64,000 bases of DNA from Flavobacteriales bacterium. GTDB lineage: Bacteria > Bacteroidota > Bacteroidia > Flavobacteriales_D > Crocinitomicaceae. Each line of letters opens with the position of its first letter. The first letter of the stretch is position 1. Shown in pieces: positions 44,328 to 51,947 of this stretch. A program made the translations under genes and the position numbers. Location: assembly GCA_018883325.1 (NCBI GenBank), contig VEQH01000001.1, forward strand, positions 1 to 64,000, read 5' to 3'. The notes beneath the pieces were generated by a model. The model was given only the letters and a program-made list of their open reading frames with translations. It searched no databases and was not told where the DNA came from.

Positions 44328-44559
44328 AGCGTTATATTTTTTCGATAATAAATCGAACTCAGTTTCATAAGTTCGTCAGCGTTTTATGTTAAATCGTTGC
44401 TGTTCTTTTACCCTAAGTTAAAAAATAAACTTCTATTTGACAAAATTATAATCACTTATTTGATTAATAAAACAGCATTATTGGTTTGGATTTTTGTCTT
44501 TTTTACTTCAATATTGGTTTGGATTTTTGGAAATTAGACCGCATTATTGATTTGTATTT
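44328..44559. other. Spacer with three iteron-like direct repeats
   Basis: Three imperfect direct repeats of about 22-29 bp (RCATTATTGGTTTGGATTTTTG type) start at 44475, 44509 and 44541, spaced 34 and 32 bp. They run into the DUF4143 remnant. No complete gene. Confidence 0.5.
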
Positions 44560-44841
44560 TTGGAAATTATCGTCTCAATACCAATAGAATCTACGGATTT
44601 GCAACGTAAGGCAAAAAACAGCCAAGCGGAACTGGATTATGTGATTCAAATTCAAGAAATCATTGTACCGATTGAGGTGAAAGCAGGCACAAAAGGAAGT
44701 ATGCAAAGTCTGTATCTTTTTATGCAAGAAAATAACATTCAAAAAGGCATTCGCATTTCAATGGAAAATTTTTCAAACTTGGAGAAAATCGCCATTTTTC
44801 CTTTGTATGGAGCGCATTTGGTGAGGGGGGGAATATACTAA
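44560..44841 (+). pseudogene. DUF4143/AAA ATPase 3' remnant
   Basis: The frame encodes the C-terminal end typical of DUF4143 ATPases: RKAKNSQAELDYVIQIQE, PIEVKAGTKGSMQSLYLFM, then IRISMENFSNLEKIAIFPLY and a stop. The AAA domain and the start are missing, leaving under a quarter of the usual length. The final 55 bp are repeated at 45594-45651, so the MntA/HepT pair is bracketed. Confidence 0.72.
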
Positions 44842-44845
44842 AATC
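44786..44845. repeat. Direct repeat flanking MntA/HepT, left copy
   Basis: GCCATT through TGGAGCGCATTTGGTGAGGG to ACTAAAATC. It matches 45591-45651 with about 6 differences in 56 positions. Confidence 0.72.
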
Positions 44846-44891
44846 AGATTCGACTATAAATTGAAATGACTTACTATGCTACTCCTCGCTA

Positions 44892-45242
44892 TCAGTTTGA
44901 CATAAAATCAGTATTCAATAATTCTTCGACTTGGATTTTAAGATCTGGTAGTTCCCTACAGATTATTGTCCAGATTACTTCGTCAGAAATATTGTCATAG
45001 CTATGAATAATTCTATTTCTTGTTCCAATAATGTTTTTTGCGTTCTTTAACTGAAAAGTTTCATCAGTTTTTAGAATTCGATTGACAGCTTCTCCTATTA
45101 TTTCAAGATTTCTTTCAACTGCTTTTTTAGTTTTTATGTCGGTTTGATAGGCTGCAAAGTCTCTTTGCTCTCCGAGAAAAAAAAATATTTCATCGATGCA
45201 TTGCTTGATGTCTAGCAACCAAGTTTTGATTTTAATATCCAT
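44892..45242 (-). CDS. hepT: HEPN-domain RNase toxin HepT
   Basis: A 116-residue DUF86/HEPN protein. The catalytic RNase motif Rx4H is visible in GTRNRIIHSYDN, and the conserved RNLEIIGEAVNRI helix precedes it. In the type VII toxin-antitoxin system, HepT cleaves RNA until it is AMPylated by its partner MntA. Start ATG 45242 is chosen because the preceding frame overlaps the nucleotidyltransferase gene out of context; with this start the genes overlap by 11 nt. The operon order, antitoxin then toxin, is standard. Confidence 0.9.
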   Translation of the reverse strand: MDIKIKTWLLDIKQCIDEIFFFLGEQRDFAAYQTDIKTKKAVERNLEIIGEAVNRILKTDETFQLKNAKNIIGTRNRIIHSYDNISDEVIWTIICRELPDLKIQVEELLNTDFMSN

Positions 45243-45534
45243 AAATCTTAATCTTGGTGTTTTCGAGTTGTTGTCGAAATAAATTATTTCTAATTGCTCT
45301 CTCTTCCAAAAGGTCAACGTGACGTTTCAAAATTTCTTCGAGTTTAGACTTCAATCCGAAATAAAGGTCTGTGTATTTGAAAGGATCTTTTTCGTCAAAG
45401 TCAACGATTAAGTCAATGTCAGAATTTTCATTAAAATCGTCTCTTGTAACTGAACCAAATGCAAAAAGTGATTTGACATTGTTGGTTTTACAAAGTTCTT
45501 GAATTTGCTTTAGTTTAGATTCCTCAATATTCAT
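45232..45534 (-). CDS. mntA: Minimal nucleotidyltransferase antitoxin MntA
   Basis: A 100-residue nucleotidyltransferase with the full active-site signature FAFGSVTRDDFNENSDIDLI (GSxxR, SDxDL) and a later VDF strand. It would neutralise HepT by adding AMP to a Tyr near its RNase site. ATG 45534 is preferred over a TTG two codons upstream. The gene is divergent from the upstream DUF4143 remnant. Confidence 0.9.
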   Translation of the reverse strand: MNIEESKLKQIQELCKTNNVKSLFAFGSVTRDDFNENSDIDLIVDFDEKDPFKYTDLYFGLKSKLEEILKRHVDLLEERAIRNNLFRQQLENTKIKIYGY

Positions 45535-45590
45535 ACTCAAAGGTAATTTATTTACTTGAATTTTAAAAAAGTGGTGATTGAATGAATTCC

Positions 45591-45651
45591 CAAATTGCCA
45601 TTGTTCCTTTGTAAGGAGCGCATTTGGTGAGGGGGGAAATAAACTAAAATC
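45591..45651 (+). pseudogene. Second DUF4143 3' remnant / right-hand direct repeat
   Basis: It reads IAIVPL-stop-GAHLVRGE, the counterpart of IAIFPLYGAHLVRGG in the left copy; TAT has become TAA. It directly precedes the dispersed repeat at 45654-45762. Confidence 0.72.
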
Positions 45652-45653
45652 CT

Positions 45654-45762
45654 AAAATTCAAGACCGAAATGCTTCGCTGATATTTACAAAATAGTTCTC
45701 ACTTCGTTGAAATTCTTGATTTTCAGAATAAAGGTTTTTTTACAGGAACGATTGAGGATACT
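45654..45762. repeat. Dispersed intergenic repeat, copy 2
   Basis: Partner of 18820-18927, sharing TTCGCTGATATTTACAAA, CTTGATTTTCAGAAT and GAGGATACT. It is located at the edge of the toxin-antitoxin cassette. Confidence 0.6.
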
Positions 45763-45825
45763 CAATTATTGGTGAAAGCAACTTCATTGTTTGGAAGACA
45801 TGAAACATACAGTTATTAATCAATT

Positions 45826-46128
45826 TTAGAACATTGTAGAAAGATCAAATAAGTCTCCGTAATACCATAACCAATCCAATCCTTTGTTTCCATTTTCATA
45901 AACAAAAAATACTTTTTTTCTTCCTTGTTCATATGTTAGAAGTAATTCATTAACATCAAAAACTGCATCAATCTGAACTGAAAAATGTATTATTTTCAAC
46001 AAATTATCATTGTTATCATATATTTCAACAATTCTTTTTTCAAAGTCCAAATTTATTCTTGATCCTTTGGTTTTTTCATAAAACTCAATAAAAGGAATTG
46101 ATTGATATTCGTTATTTTCATTGTTCAT
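45826..46128 (-). CDS. Hypothetical protein
   Basis: A 100-residue acidic protein (IPFIEFYEKTKGSRINLDFE, VFFVYENGNKGLDWLWYYG). It has no signal peptide, helix bundle or recognised motif. It lies 68 bp downstream of the PLD-DnaJ gene on the same strand and so may be the last member of that operon or an independent immunity-type small protein. Codon use and composition match its neighbours. Real expression is uncertain. Confidence 0.55.
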   Translation of the reverse strand: MNNENNEYQSIPFIEFYEKTKGSRINLDFEKRIVEIYDNNDNLLKIIHFSVQIDAVFDVNELLLTYEQGRKKVFFVYENGNKGLDWLWYYGDLFDLSTMF

Positions 46129-46196
46129 GGTAATTCTTTTAAAGTTCTCAAAAATGAAGTTATTTATTCATTACCTTTTATTTTTTTTCATTAATC

Positions 46197-47555
46197 TCAC
46201 ATTTCAAGTTGCAATTCTTGAAGTTCTTGTTTTAATTTTTCTTTTATATTCATAAAGTAGTCTCCCCAATCGGTTATTTCAATTATTGTGTTGAACGTCT
46301 CACTTTCCTTAATGGCAATAATTTCTGCTTCAAGAATTTTAATTTGTTTTTTTAATTTAGCAATTGCAGCTTTCAATAAGTCTTTCTCTTGAACAGTTTC
46401 AGATTTAGTTTTGAAGTAATTTCCAATTCCAAGTTCATCTAGTATATCTGATACCTTTTTTAAGTTATTTGCATCATAAGCTTGTTTTAACTCAATAAAA
46501 ATTCTTTGGGCTGCTTCTTTAAATTCATCATCTACTTTGTCAGGATGGCATAAAACAGTTGCCTTCCTAAATTTCTTTTTCAATTCTAATTTTTGCTCTT
46601 CCGTTAATTCATAGATTTCTTTTTCCATTTCGATGTCAATCTGTTCACGATACTGCTTTTCATCATTTTCAGCTTCTTCAAACTTTGATTTGTCTGATTT
46701 GAATTTTAGTTTTCGTAACTTCAAGATGTCAAGAATAATCTCCCCTAATTCGATCGAATGTCGATGATGAAATTCCGAAAGCAATTTTTCAAGTTCTATC
46801 TTTTCATTGTCAAAGCCGTTAAGTTGGTTTTCTAAATTCTTAATTTCTAATTTAAGGGCTGCGATTTCGGGGTCAATCCAAATTGATAGCTGTTGATTTT
46901 TGGAAATAAAAATTTGAATTTTATTGATTGCTGAACTAAATTCTTCTTTTATAATATCTTCAATAATATCTTGTAAATCAGAATTGAAATCATACTCCTT
47001 TAGTTTCGAGCTTTCTTTGTTTAATTCTTCAATATCTTCAAGTAGTATGTAGTTTTTGAGAATTTCAAGACGTTTAATTATTTTGTTTAATGGAAATACA
47101 ATTTCTTCATTTACTGTATCTGGATAGTATTGTCTTCGAATATTATTGAATTCAAAAATGAATTGTTCTGCTAATGTCGTGTCATTAGTTGTAATAATTA
47201 CATTTTCAAAATTGCTTTCAGCTTTATAGCTCCAATTGTATGAGCCAGTAATAACTGTGCTGTAATCAATGACGCAAAATTTGTTATGCATTAATTCTGT
47301 ATCACCGTTGCCAATTTTATAAATTTTTGATTTGTCCGTAAGCAACTGCTCAAAATCAATTGATGAGTTAAGGTTAATGTTGTCATTTGAAATAATGAGA
47401 GAAACAGTGCAGCCATTTCTTGCTTTATTTACTAATTCATTAAAAAGATTTTTGTTAGTAAACCAAGCCACGGCAATAAAAATAGATTTCTCTGCTTTAC
47501 TTATTTCTTGCTGAATTCTTTCCGCTATATTTTCAAATACTGCATCTGTTTGCAT
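46197..47555 (-). CDS. PLD-like nuclease fused to a DnaJ-like domain
   Basis: A 452-residue protein. Residues 1-150 are a PLD-type domain: the HxK motif is degenerate but present (LMHNKFCVIDYSTVITGSYN, His90/Lys92/Asp97). Residues 150-300 are helical, with coiled coil about 230-265. Residues about 315-375 resemble a J domain, with His337-Pro338-Asp339 in ATVLCHPDK followed by AAQRIFIELKQAYD. The tail (390-452) is coiled coil. A PLD nuclease carrying its own J domain is unusual and suggests recruitment of Hsp70/DnaK. The start ATG overlaps the TPR stop by one base (TAATG), which indicates coupling. Confidence 0.83.
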   Translation of the reverse strand: MQTDAVFENIAERIQQEISKAEKSIFIAVAWFTNKNLFNELVNKARNGCTVSLIISNDNINLNSSIDFEQLLTDKSKIYKIGNGDTELMHNKFCVIDYSTVITGSYNWSYKAESNFENVIITTNDTTLAEQFIFEFNNIRRQYYPDTVNEEIVFPLNKIIKRLEILKNYILLEDIEELNKESSKLKEYDFNSDLQDIIEDIIKEEFSSAINKIQIFISKNQQLSIWIDPEIAALKLEIKNLENQLNGFDNEKIELEKLLSEFHHRHSIELGEIILDILKLRKLKFKSDKSKFEEAENDEKQYREQIDIEMEKEIYELTEEQKLELKKKFRKATVLCHPDKVDDEFKEAAQRIFIELKQAYDANNLKKVSDILDELGIGNYFKTKSETVQEKDLLKAAIAKLKKQIKILEAEIIAIKESETFNTIIEITDWGDYFMNIKEKLKQELQELQLEM

Positions 47556-48691
47556 TATTTTTTATTTAAAAAATTTATAAGTAACTTCAAATTAAGTTTT
47601 GAACTTGTGTTTGTAGTAAAATTCTTTAATTTAGAATTTGTATTTTCTAAATTATCATTAAAAGAAGTATTTTCAGGATCAATAATTATGGCAATAGAAT
47701 AATCATTTTTTGCGCCTAAAAAGTCACTTAAGTAAAATTTAGCACAACCTCTTCCATTATAACTTTCAGCTAATTGGGGATTAAGTTCAATTGCTTTAGA
47801 ATGATCTTCAATTGCACCTATAAAATCATTCATAAACAATTTAACATTACCTCTTCCATTATAACTTTCAGCTAATTGGGGATTAAGTTCAATTGCTTTG
47901 GAATAATCTTCAATTGCACCTGTAAAATCATTCATAAAAAATTTAGCATAACCTCTTCTATTATAACTTTCAGCTAATTGGGGATTAAGTTCAATTGCTT
48001 TGGAATAATCTTCAATTGCACCTTGATAATCTTTCAAGATAGATTTAACTTTTCCTCGTGCTGAGTAAGCATCTATATAAAAGGGATCAAGTTCAATTGC
48101 TTTTGAAAAATCTTCAATTGCTCCGAAGTAATCTTTTAGGTAATATTTCACTTTACCCCGTCCTTTAAATGCATGTGAATATTCTGAATCAAGTTCGATT
48201 GCTTTTGAAAAATCATTTATAGCACCAAAGTAATCTTTCAATCTTGTTTTAACATTTCCTCTACCGTTATATGCAAATTTGTATCTAGGGTCAATATCTA
48301 TTGCTTTGCTATAATATTCAATAGCCCCATTATAATCTTTGAGTTTATTTTTACAAATACCGAGCATTTCAATTGTTATAATATGGTTTGGATTTATTTT
48401 TAAAACTTCAAAAAACAAGTCTATTGCCTCTAAATAATCACTTTGCTTTTTAACTTTAAAAGAAAATTTCGATTTTTTTCGATAACAAGATACACTCTCA
48501 AGTAAGTATAAATGATTTTTATTTGAATTTGTTATTTGCTTACTATTTATTAAATTAAAAGCATTATTAAAAATATCGCTTATTCTACCAAATAAAATTT
48601 TATTAGTTGTTGAAAATGATTTTTTTACGAGCGTTAGGCTTGTTGAGTCAATTGTTATTATTGAACAATTATTTTCATTCTTATTTTCCAT
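47555..48691 (-). CDS. TPR-repeat protein
   Basis: A 378-residue protein. After a 90-residue N-terminal region without clear homology, about eight tetratricopeptide repeats of 34 residues run from roughly 85 to 350 (DYxGAIEDYSKAIELxPxxAxSYNGRGxAK type). It has no signal peptide and is probably a cytoplasmic scaffold. Three repeats are almost identical at DNA level (102-bp period, 47730-48040), a sign of recent expansion. ATG 48691 lies 2 bp after the upstream gene stop; the frame also opens with TTG at 48697. It forms the middle of a three-gene operon. Confidence 0.85.
   Translation of the reverse strand: MENKNENNCSIITIDSTSLTLVKKSFSTTNKILFGRISDIFNNAFNLINSKQITNSNKNHLYLLESVSCYRKKSKFSFKVKKQSDYLEAIDLFFEVLKINPNHIITIEMLGICKNKLKDYNGAIEYYSKAIDIDPRYKFAYNGRGNVKTRLKDYFGAINDFSKAIELDSEYSHAFKGRGKVKYYLKDYFGAIEDFSKAIELDPFYIDAYSARGKVKSILKDYQGAIEDYSKAIELNPQLAESYNRRGYAKFFMNDFTGAIEDYSKAIELNPQLAESYNGRGNVKLFMNDFIGAIEDHSKAIELNPQLAESYNGRGCAKFYLSDFLGAKNDYSIAIIIDPENTSFNDNLENTNSKLKNFTTNTSSKLNLKLLINFLNKK
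47730..48040 (-). repeat. 102-bp tandem repeats in the TPR gene
   Basis: The segment containing AACTTTCAGCTAATTGGGGA begins at 47761, 47863 and 47965, exactly 102 bp apart, with only a few differences between copies. Each unit encodes one 34-residue TPR. Confidence 0.8.
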
Positions 48692-48693
48692 AT

Positions 48694-49425
48694 TCAATGT
48701 GAAAGTAAAAAGCGGTAAAAAGTATTTGTAAAATTGAAAATAAATTCGATTTCAGAGTGCTTTACTTTGTCGTGATGTTTGACATAGTTATTCTGATATT
48801 TCCCAAATATTTCGATTAGACGTAGAAAGATGTTGCTTATTTCTGAAGAAATACCTTTATCTTTTTGAAATTTCCCTAATAATGGAATTTGATTTTCTAA
48901 TGTTTTTTCATTTCCTAGTAATGAACGAAGAAAATACTCAACTGATAACCTAAGGTCATCTAAAATATGTCGTTCATTGTTTCCGCTATTAAAATCTTTT
49001 AACGCCCTATTGTAAAGTTTATAAGCTTCGGGAAATACTTCTAGCCCTTTTAAAGTGTCTGCAATTAGGCTTTCATCTATTTCTTTAGATGCAATTGCTT
49101 TTGCATAATTGGGATTCATAATATCAACTTTTCCCCCACCGATTATTGTTCTAATATCTTTTACTTCGTTAGGAAATGTTTCTTCTGCCGACTTTAGAAA
49201 AATTTCAAATAAATGGTGTTTTATATCATCGGGGTATGAAAGAAGAATGTCTTTGAAGTAATCTTTTTTTGTTGTGCTTTTTTCTTCGTTTCGCCTTTTT
49301 TCAATATAGTCATTATAGTCAAGTAAGTCAGGGTCAACTTGCTGAACTGTCTTAATAAATTGTGAACCTTTATAACCATCAAGGAATTTATAAAGTCTTC
49401 TGTATGCTGCTGTCCAGTCTGTCAT
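48694..49425 (-). CDS. Abi/HEPN-like helical protein, first gene of a three-gene operon
   Basis: A 243-residue, almost entirely helical protein. The C-terminal 100 residues (RHILDDLRLSVEYFLRSLLG, LLGKFQKDKGISSEI, KYQNNYVKHHDKVKHSEIEF) resemble the abortive-infection C-terminal/HEPN-type helical domain in which an N-x-KH-like motif is conserved. The N-terminal half has no recognised family. No membrane segment. It starts the cluster that continues with the TPR and PLD-DnaJ genes without gaps. The HEPN relationship is a visual judgement and needs a profile search. Confidence 0.7.
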   Translation of the reverse strand: MTDWTAAYRRLYKFLDGYKGSQFIKTVQQVDPDLLDYNDYIEKRRNEEKSTTKKDYFKDILLSYPDDIKHHLFEIFLKSAEETFPNEVKDIRTIIGGGKVDIMNPNYAKAIASKEIDESLIADTLKGLEVFPEAYKLYNRALKDFNSGNNERHILDDLRLSVEYFLRSLLGNEKTLENQIPLLGKFQKDKGISSEISNIFLRLIEIFGKYQNNYVKHHDKVKHSEIEFIFNFTNTFYRFLLSH

Positions 49426-49597
49426 ATTTTTCTGTGATGTGTCGGTTTTTAAAATGGCTAAAGTGGATTACTAGCAGATAAATAGCCAGTTTTTAGTAAA
49501 AACCTTCTTATCAAAGTTACAACTTTGTTTGTTATAAAAAGTCATTGCTAGTATTATTACCTTGACTGGTACTTGCATAATGTTAGTTGCATTCTAG
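49426..49597. other. Spacer upstream of the three-gene operon
   Basis: 172 bp. It must contain the operon promoter, but no perfect TAnnTTTG is visible on the minus strand. No gene. Confidence 0.3.
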
Positions 49598-50653
49598 TTA
49601 TTCCAAATAAATTGACAATTCATTGTCCAATTTTATTTTTTCTGATAATTCAATTTTATTTATAAAGCGATGTGCATTTGGGTTTTCAGATTCAATAGTA
49701 AAAAATGTTTTTAATATTATCTTGGTTTTGTCGTATTTGTCCACATCGAAAAATAGCACATATTTTGTTTCTTTATAATTAATTATTAGAGACTCACCCT
49801 TTTTGATTTCAATTCTTTTTACGCAATAATTTTGATTAAGTAAACTGAACAATTTTTCAATAAACAAATTTATTCTACTTGGATCAATTTTTGAATCATG
49901 AAAGCTTTTAGTGCTAATCAAATCATCAGATGATAAAATTTCTGCGTAATGACGATTAAATATGTGAACTAAAGAGTAAAAAGTAATTTCTATTTTTTTA
50001 CTATTTACTATAAAGGAAATAGGCTCGTTATTTTTTTTAATTTTTCTAAGTATCTTTTTTACCTCGTGAAATATAAAATATGTTTTTAATAATCCTTTAA
50101 AGACATTTGTTATTTCTATATAGTTTAATTTATCTTCCAAATAACTTTCAATATTTTTCTTCTTTAAGGTAAATCTTGTTTCTTTGGAAATAACCTTTAA
50201 TTCTTCATCTGAATGTTTTTCATTTAAACATATTAAAGCCCATTTTTTGGTGATTTCTTTGAAGTATTGCTTGTTTTTTTCAACTTCTTGTAAATCTATA
50301 GGAATATAATATTGATATTTAATTAAATACTCCTTTATTCGGATAGCTTCATCGTGATTGTATTCTTTGCGATTTAATTCTTGTAGTTTCTTGTAATCTT
50401 CGAATTCACTTATTTTTTTATTTACATTTCTTTTGTAGAATGTTGATTTAAACTCTAAATCATGCCCATAAATAATGTAAAGTTGACGAAAATACTGGTA
50501 TTCGAATCTTGGGTCTGATAACAACGATTCGTAATTATCAACTTGAAAAAAAAGAAACAATTTGTCTAATTCATCCAAATCTAATAATTCATTTTCATCA
50601 AATTTTTGTTTGAGTGATTGTAATTCATTTATCAAGTCAATTACTTCTTTCAT
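49598..50653 (-). CDS. Hypothetical protein, island edge
   Basis: A 351-residue Lys/Ile/Glu-rich cytoplasmic protein. The N-terminal 60 residues are coiled-coil-like; the middle is helical (LKTYFIFHEVKKILRKIKKN); the C-terminal 100 residues are probably mixed alpha/beta (YCVKRIEIKKGESLIINYKE). I recognise no family. It is on the same strand as the three-gene operon, 172 bp upstream, and has the same AT-rich composition, so it may belong to the same accessory unit. Confidence 0.62.
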   Translation of the reverse strand: MKEVIDLINELQSLKQKFDENELLDLDELDKLFLFFQVDNYESLLSDPRFEYQYFRQLYIIYGHDLEFKSTFYKRNVNKKISEFEDYKKLQELNRKEYNHDEAIRIKEYLIKYQYYIPIDLQEVEKNKQYFKEITKKWALICLNEKHSDEELKVISKETRFTLKKKNIESYLEDKLNYIEITNVFKGLLKTYFIFHEVKKILRKIKKNNEPISFIVNSKKIEITFYSLVHIFNRHYAEILSSDDLISTKSFHDSKIDPSRINLFIEKLFSLLNQNYCVKRIEIKKGESLIINYKETKYVLFFDVDKYDKTKIILKTFFTIESENPNAHRFINKIELSEKIKLDNELSIYLE

Positions 50654-50933
50654 ATCAGGTTTCTCATTCTTGCCACCAACTTATACATCATAGAAATAAA
50701 CCTCCACTAAGCATTCACCTTTATACGCACTCAGCAAAACCTCATCTCGCGTTTCTACCCCCCAAATATACCCAATCCTCAAGGGAAATCCCTTTCTTTT
50801 TATCCACATTTGAAGCATTGTTTAAAAAATTATTCTCCAAGCTGAATTGTTGGGTGTTTTTTTCAATCCAAATTTGAAAGCGCCAAGTACGGAATAAATT
50901 TTTAGATGAGCGTTAGGGGAAAACCCCAATTTT
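50654..50933. other. Spacer between the island and fmt
   Basis: 280 bp without a supported gene. A GGGGAAAACCCC inverted repeat lies at about 50916-50927. A C-rich stretch follows at 50755-50765. Confidence 0.4.
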
Positions 50934-50982
50934 AACTGAAAGTTGAGAACTGTAAGAGAAAAGTTAAGAGTTAAGAGTGACA
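50934..50982. repeat. Heptad array at the fmt 3' end
   Basis: Seven in-phase 7-mers: AACTGAA, AGTTGAG, AACTGTA, AGAGAAA, AGTTAAG, AGTTAAG, AGTGACA. The array ends 2 bp before the fmt stop codon. Confidence 0.65.
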
Positions 50983-50984
50983 AA

Positions 50985-51947
50985 TCAAACCTCCAACTTA
51001 AAGTCTTCCAATTTATTTCCAGCTAAAAATTCTTTGAAGTTCATTCTGCGCTTGCCTTCGGGTTGTAATTCGGAGATACAAATGAATGCGTCTTGGCACG
51101 GGAAGAGAATGCCTTCGGCGTGTTTGAGTAAAGCAGGAGAATTTGGTTTTTCTTCAACGATGTGGGAACGGTAAAGCTTGAAAGAAAGGGTTTCGTTTTT
51201 CTTTTCATTGTGAAGGGTGCACCACGCTGCTGGGTAGGGCGAGAGTCCACGGATTTTGTTGTGAATTTCCTGTGCGGTTTGCGACCAATCTATTTTGCAA
51301 TCTTGCTTGAAAATCTTGGGAGCGTGGGGTAATTCTTTGGCTAAATTTTCGTCTTGTGGCAAAGATTGAACGCAGTTATTGGCTATGTCGTTTAAGGTTT
51401 TAACGGTCAATTGTGCGCCCAAATGCATCAAGGTGTCGTGCAATTCTTCAGCATTCGTGCTTTCGGAAATTTCAACCGTTTCTTGAGCAATCACCGCGCC
51501 TGTGTCAATGACTTGATTGATGAAAAACGTGGTGACACCTGTTGTTTTTTCGCCATTGATGATTGCCCAATTGATGGGAGCAGCACCTCGGTATTTTGGC
51601 AACAACGAAGCGTGAAGGTTAATCGTTCCTTTTGGAGGCATCGCCCAAACGATTTCAGGCAACATACGAAAAGCAACCACCACAAATAAGTCGGCATTCA
51701 AGGCTTTTAAGTCGGCGTGAAATGCTTCGTCTTTCAGTTTTTCGGGTTGTAAAATTGGAAATCCTTTGTCTTTCGCATAGATTTTCACGGCACTTTCGCG
51801 CAATTGTTGTCCACGACCTGCGGGTTTATCGGCAACGGTTACCACTCCAACTACTTCGTGCTGACTTTGCACAATCGCATCTAAAATAGTAACTGCAAAC
51901 TCGGGCGTACCCATAAAAACCACTCGTAATTTCGAATTTTGACTCAT
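50985..51947 (-). CDS. fmt: Methionyl-tRNA formyltransferase
   Basis: It formylates initiator Met-tRNA using 10-formyl-tetrahydrofolate. The 320 residues have RVVFMGTPEFAV at the N-terminus, the folate-site signature INLHASLLPKYRGAAPI, and VIDTGAVIAQE. The C-terminal domain is normal. ATG 51947 gives the canonical start; upstream codons belong to the overlapping MATE gene. The ATG overlaps the MATE stop (ATGA), so the two are translationally coupled. Confidence 0.96.
   Translation of the reverse strand: MSQNSKLRVVFMGTPEFAVTILDAIVQSQHEVVGVVTVADKPAGRGQQLRESAVKIYAKDKGFPILQPEKLKDEAFHADLKALNADLFVVVAFRMLPEIVWAMPPKGTINLHASLLPKYRGAAPINWAIINGEKTTGVTTFFINQVIDTGAVIAQETVEISESTNAEELHDTLMHLGAQLTVKTLNDIANNCVQSLPQDENLAKELPHAPKIFKQDCKIDWSQTAQEIHNKIRGLSPYPAAWCTLHNEKKNETLSFKLYRSHIVEEKPNSPALLKHAEGILFPCQDAFICISELQPEGKRRMNFKEFLAGNKLEDFKLEV

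Noticed and set aside
45232-45317. Longer start for HepT
   Set aside because: The extra residues lie wholly within mntA in another frame; the ATG at 45242 gives the normal family N-terminus.
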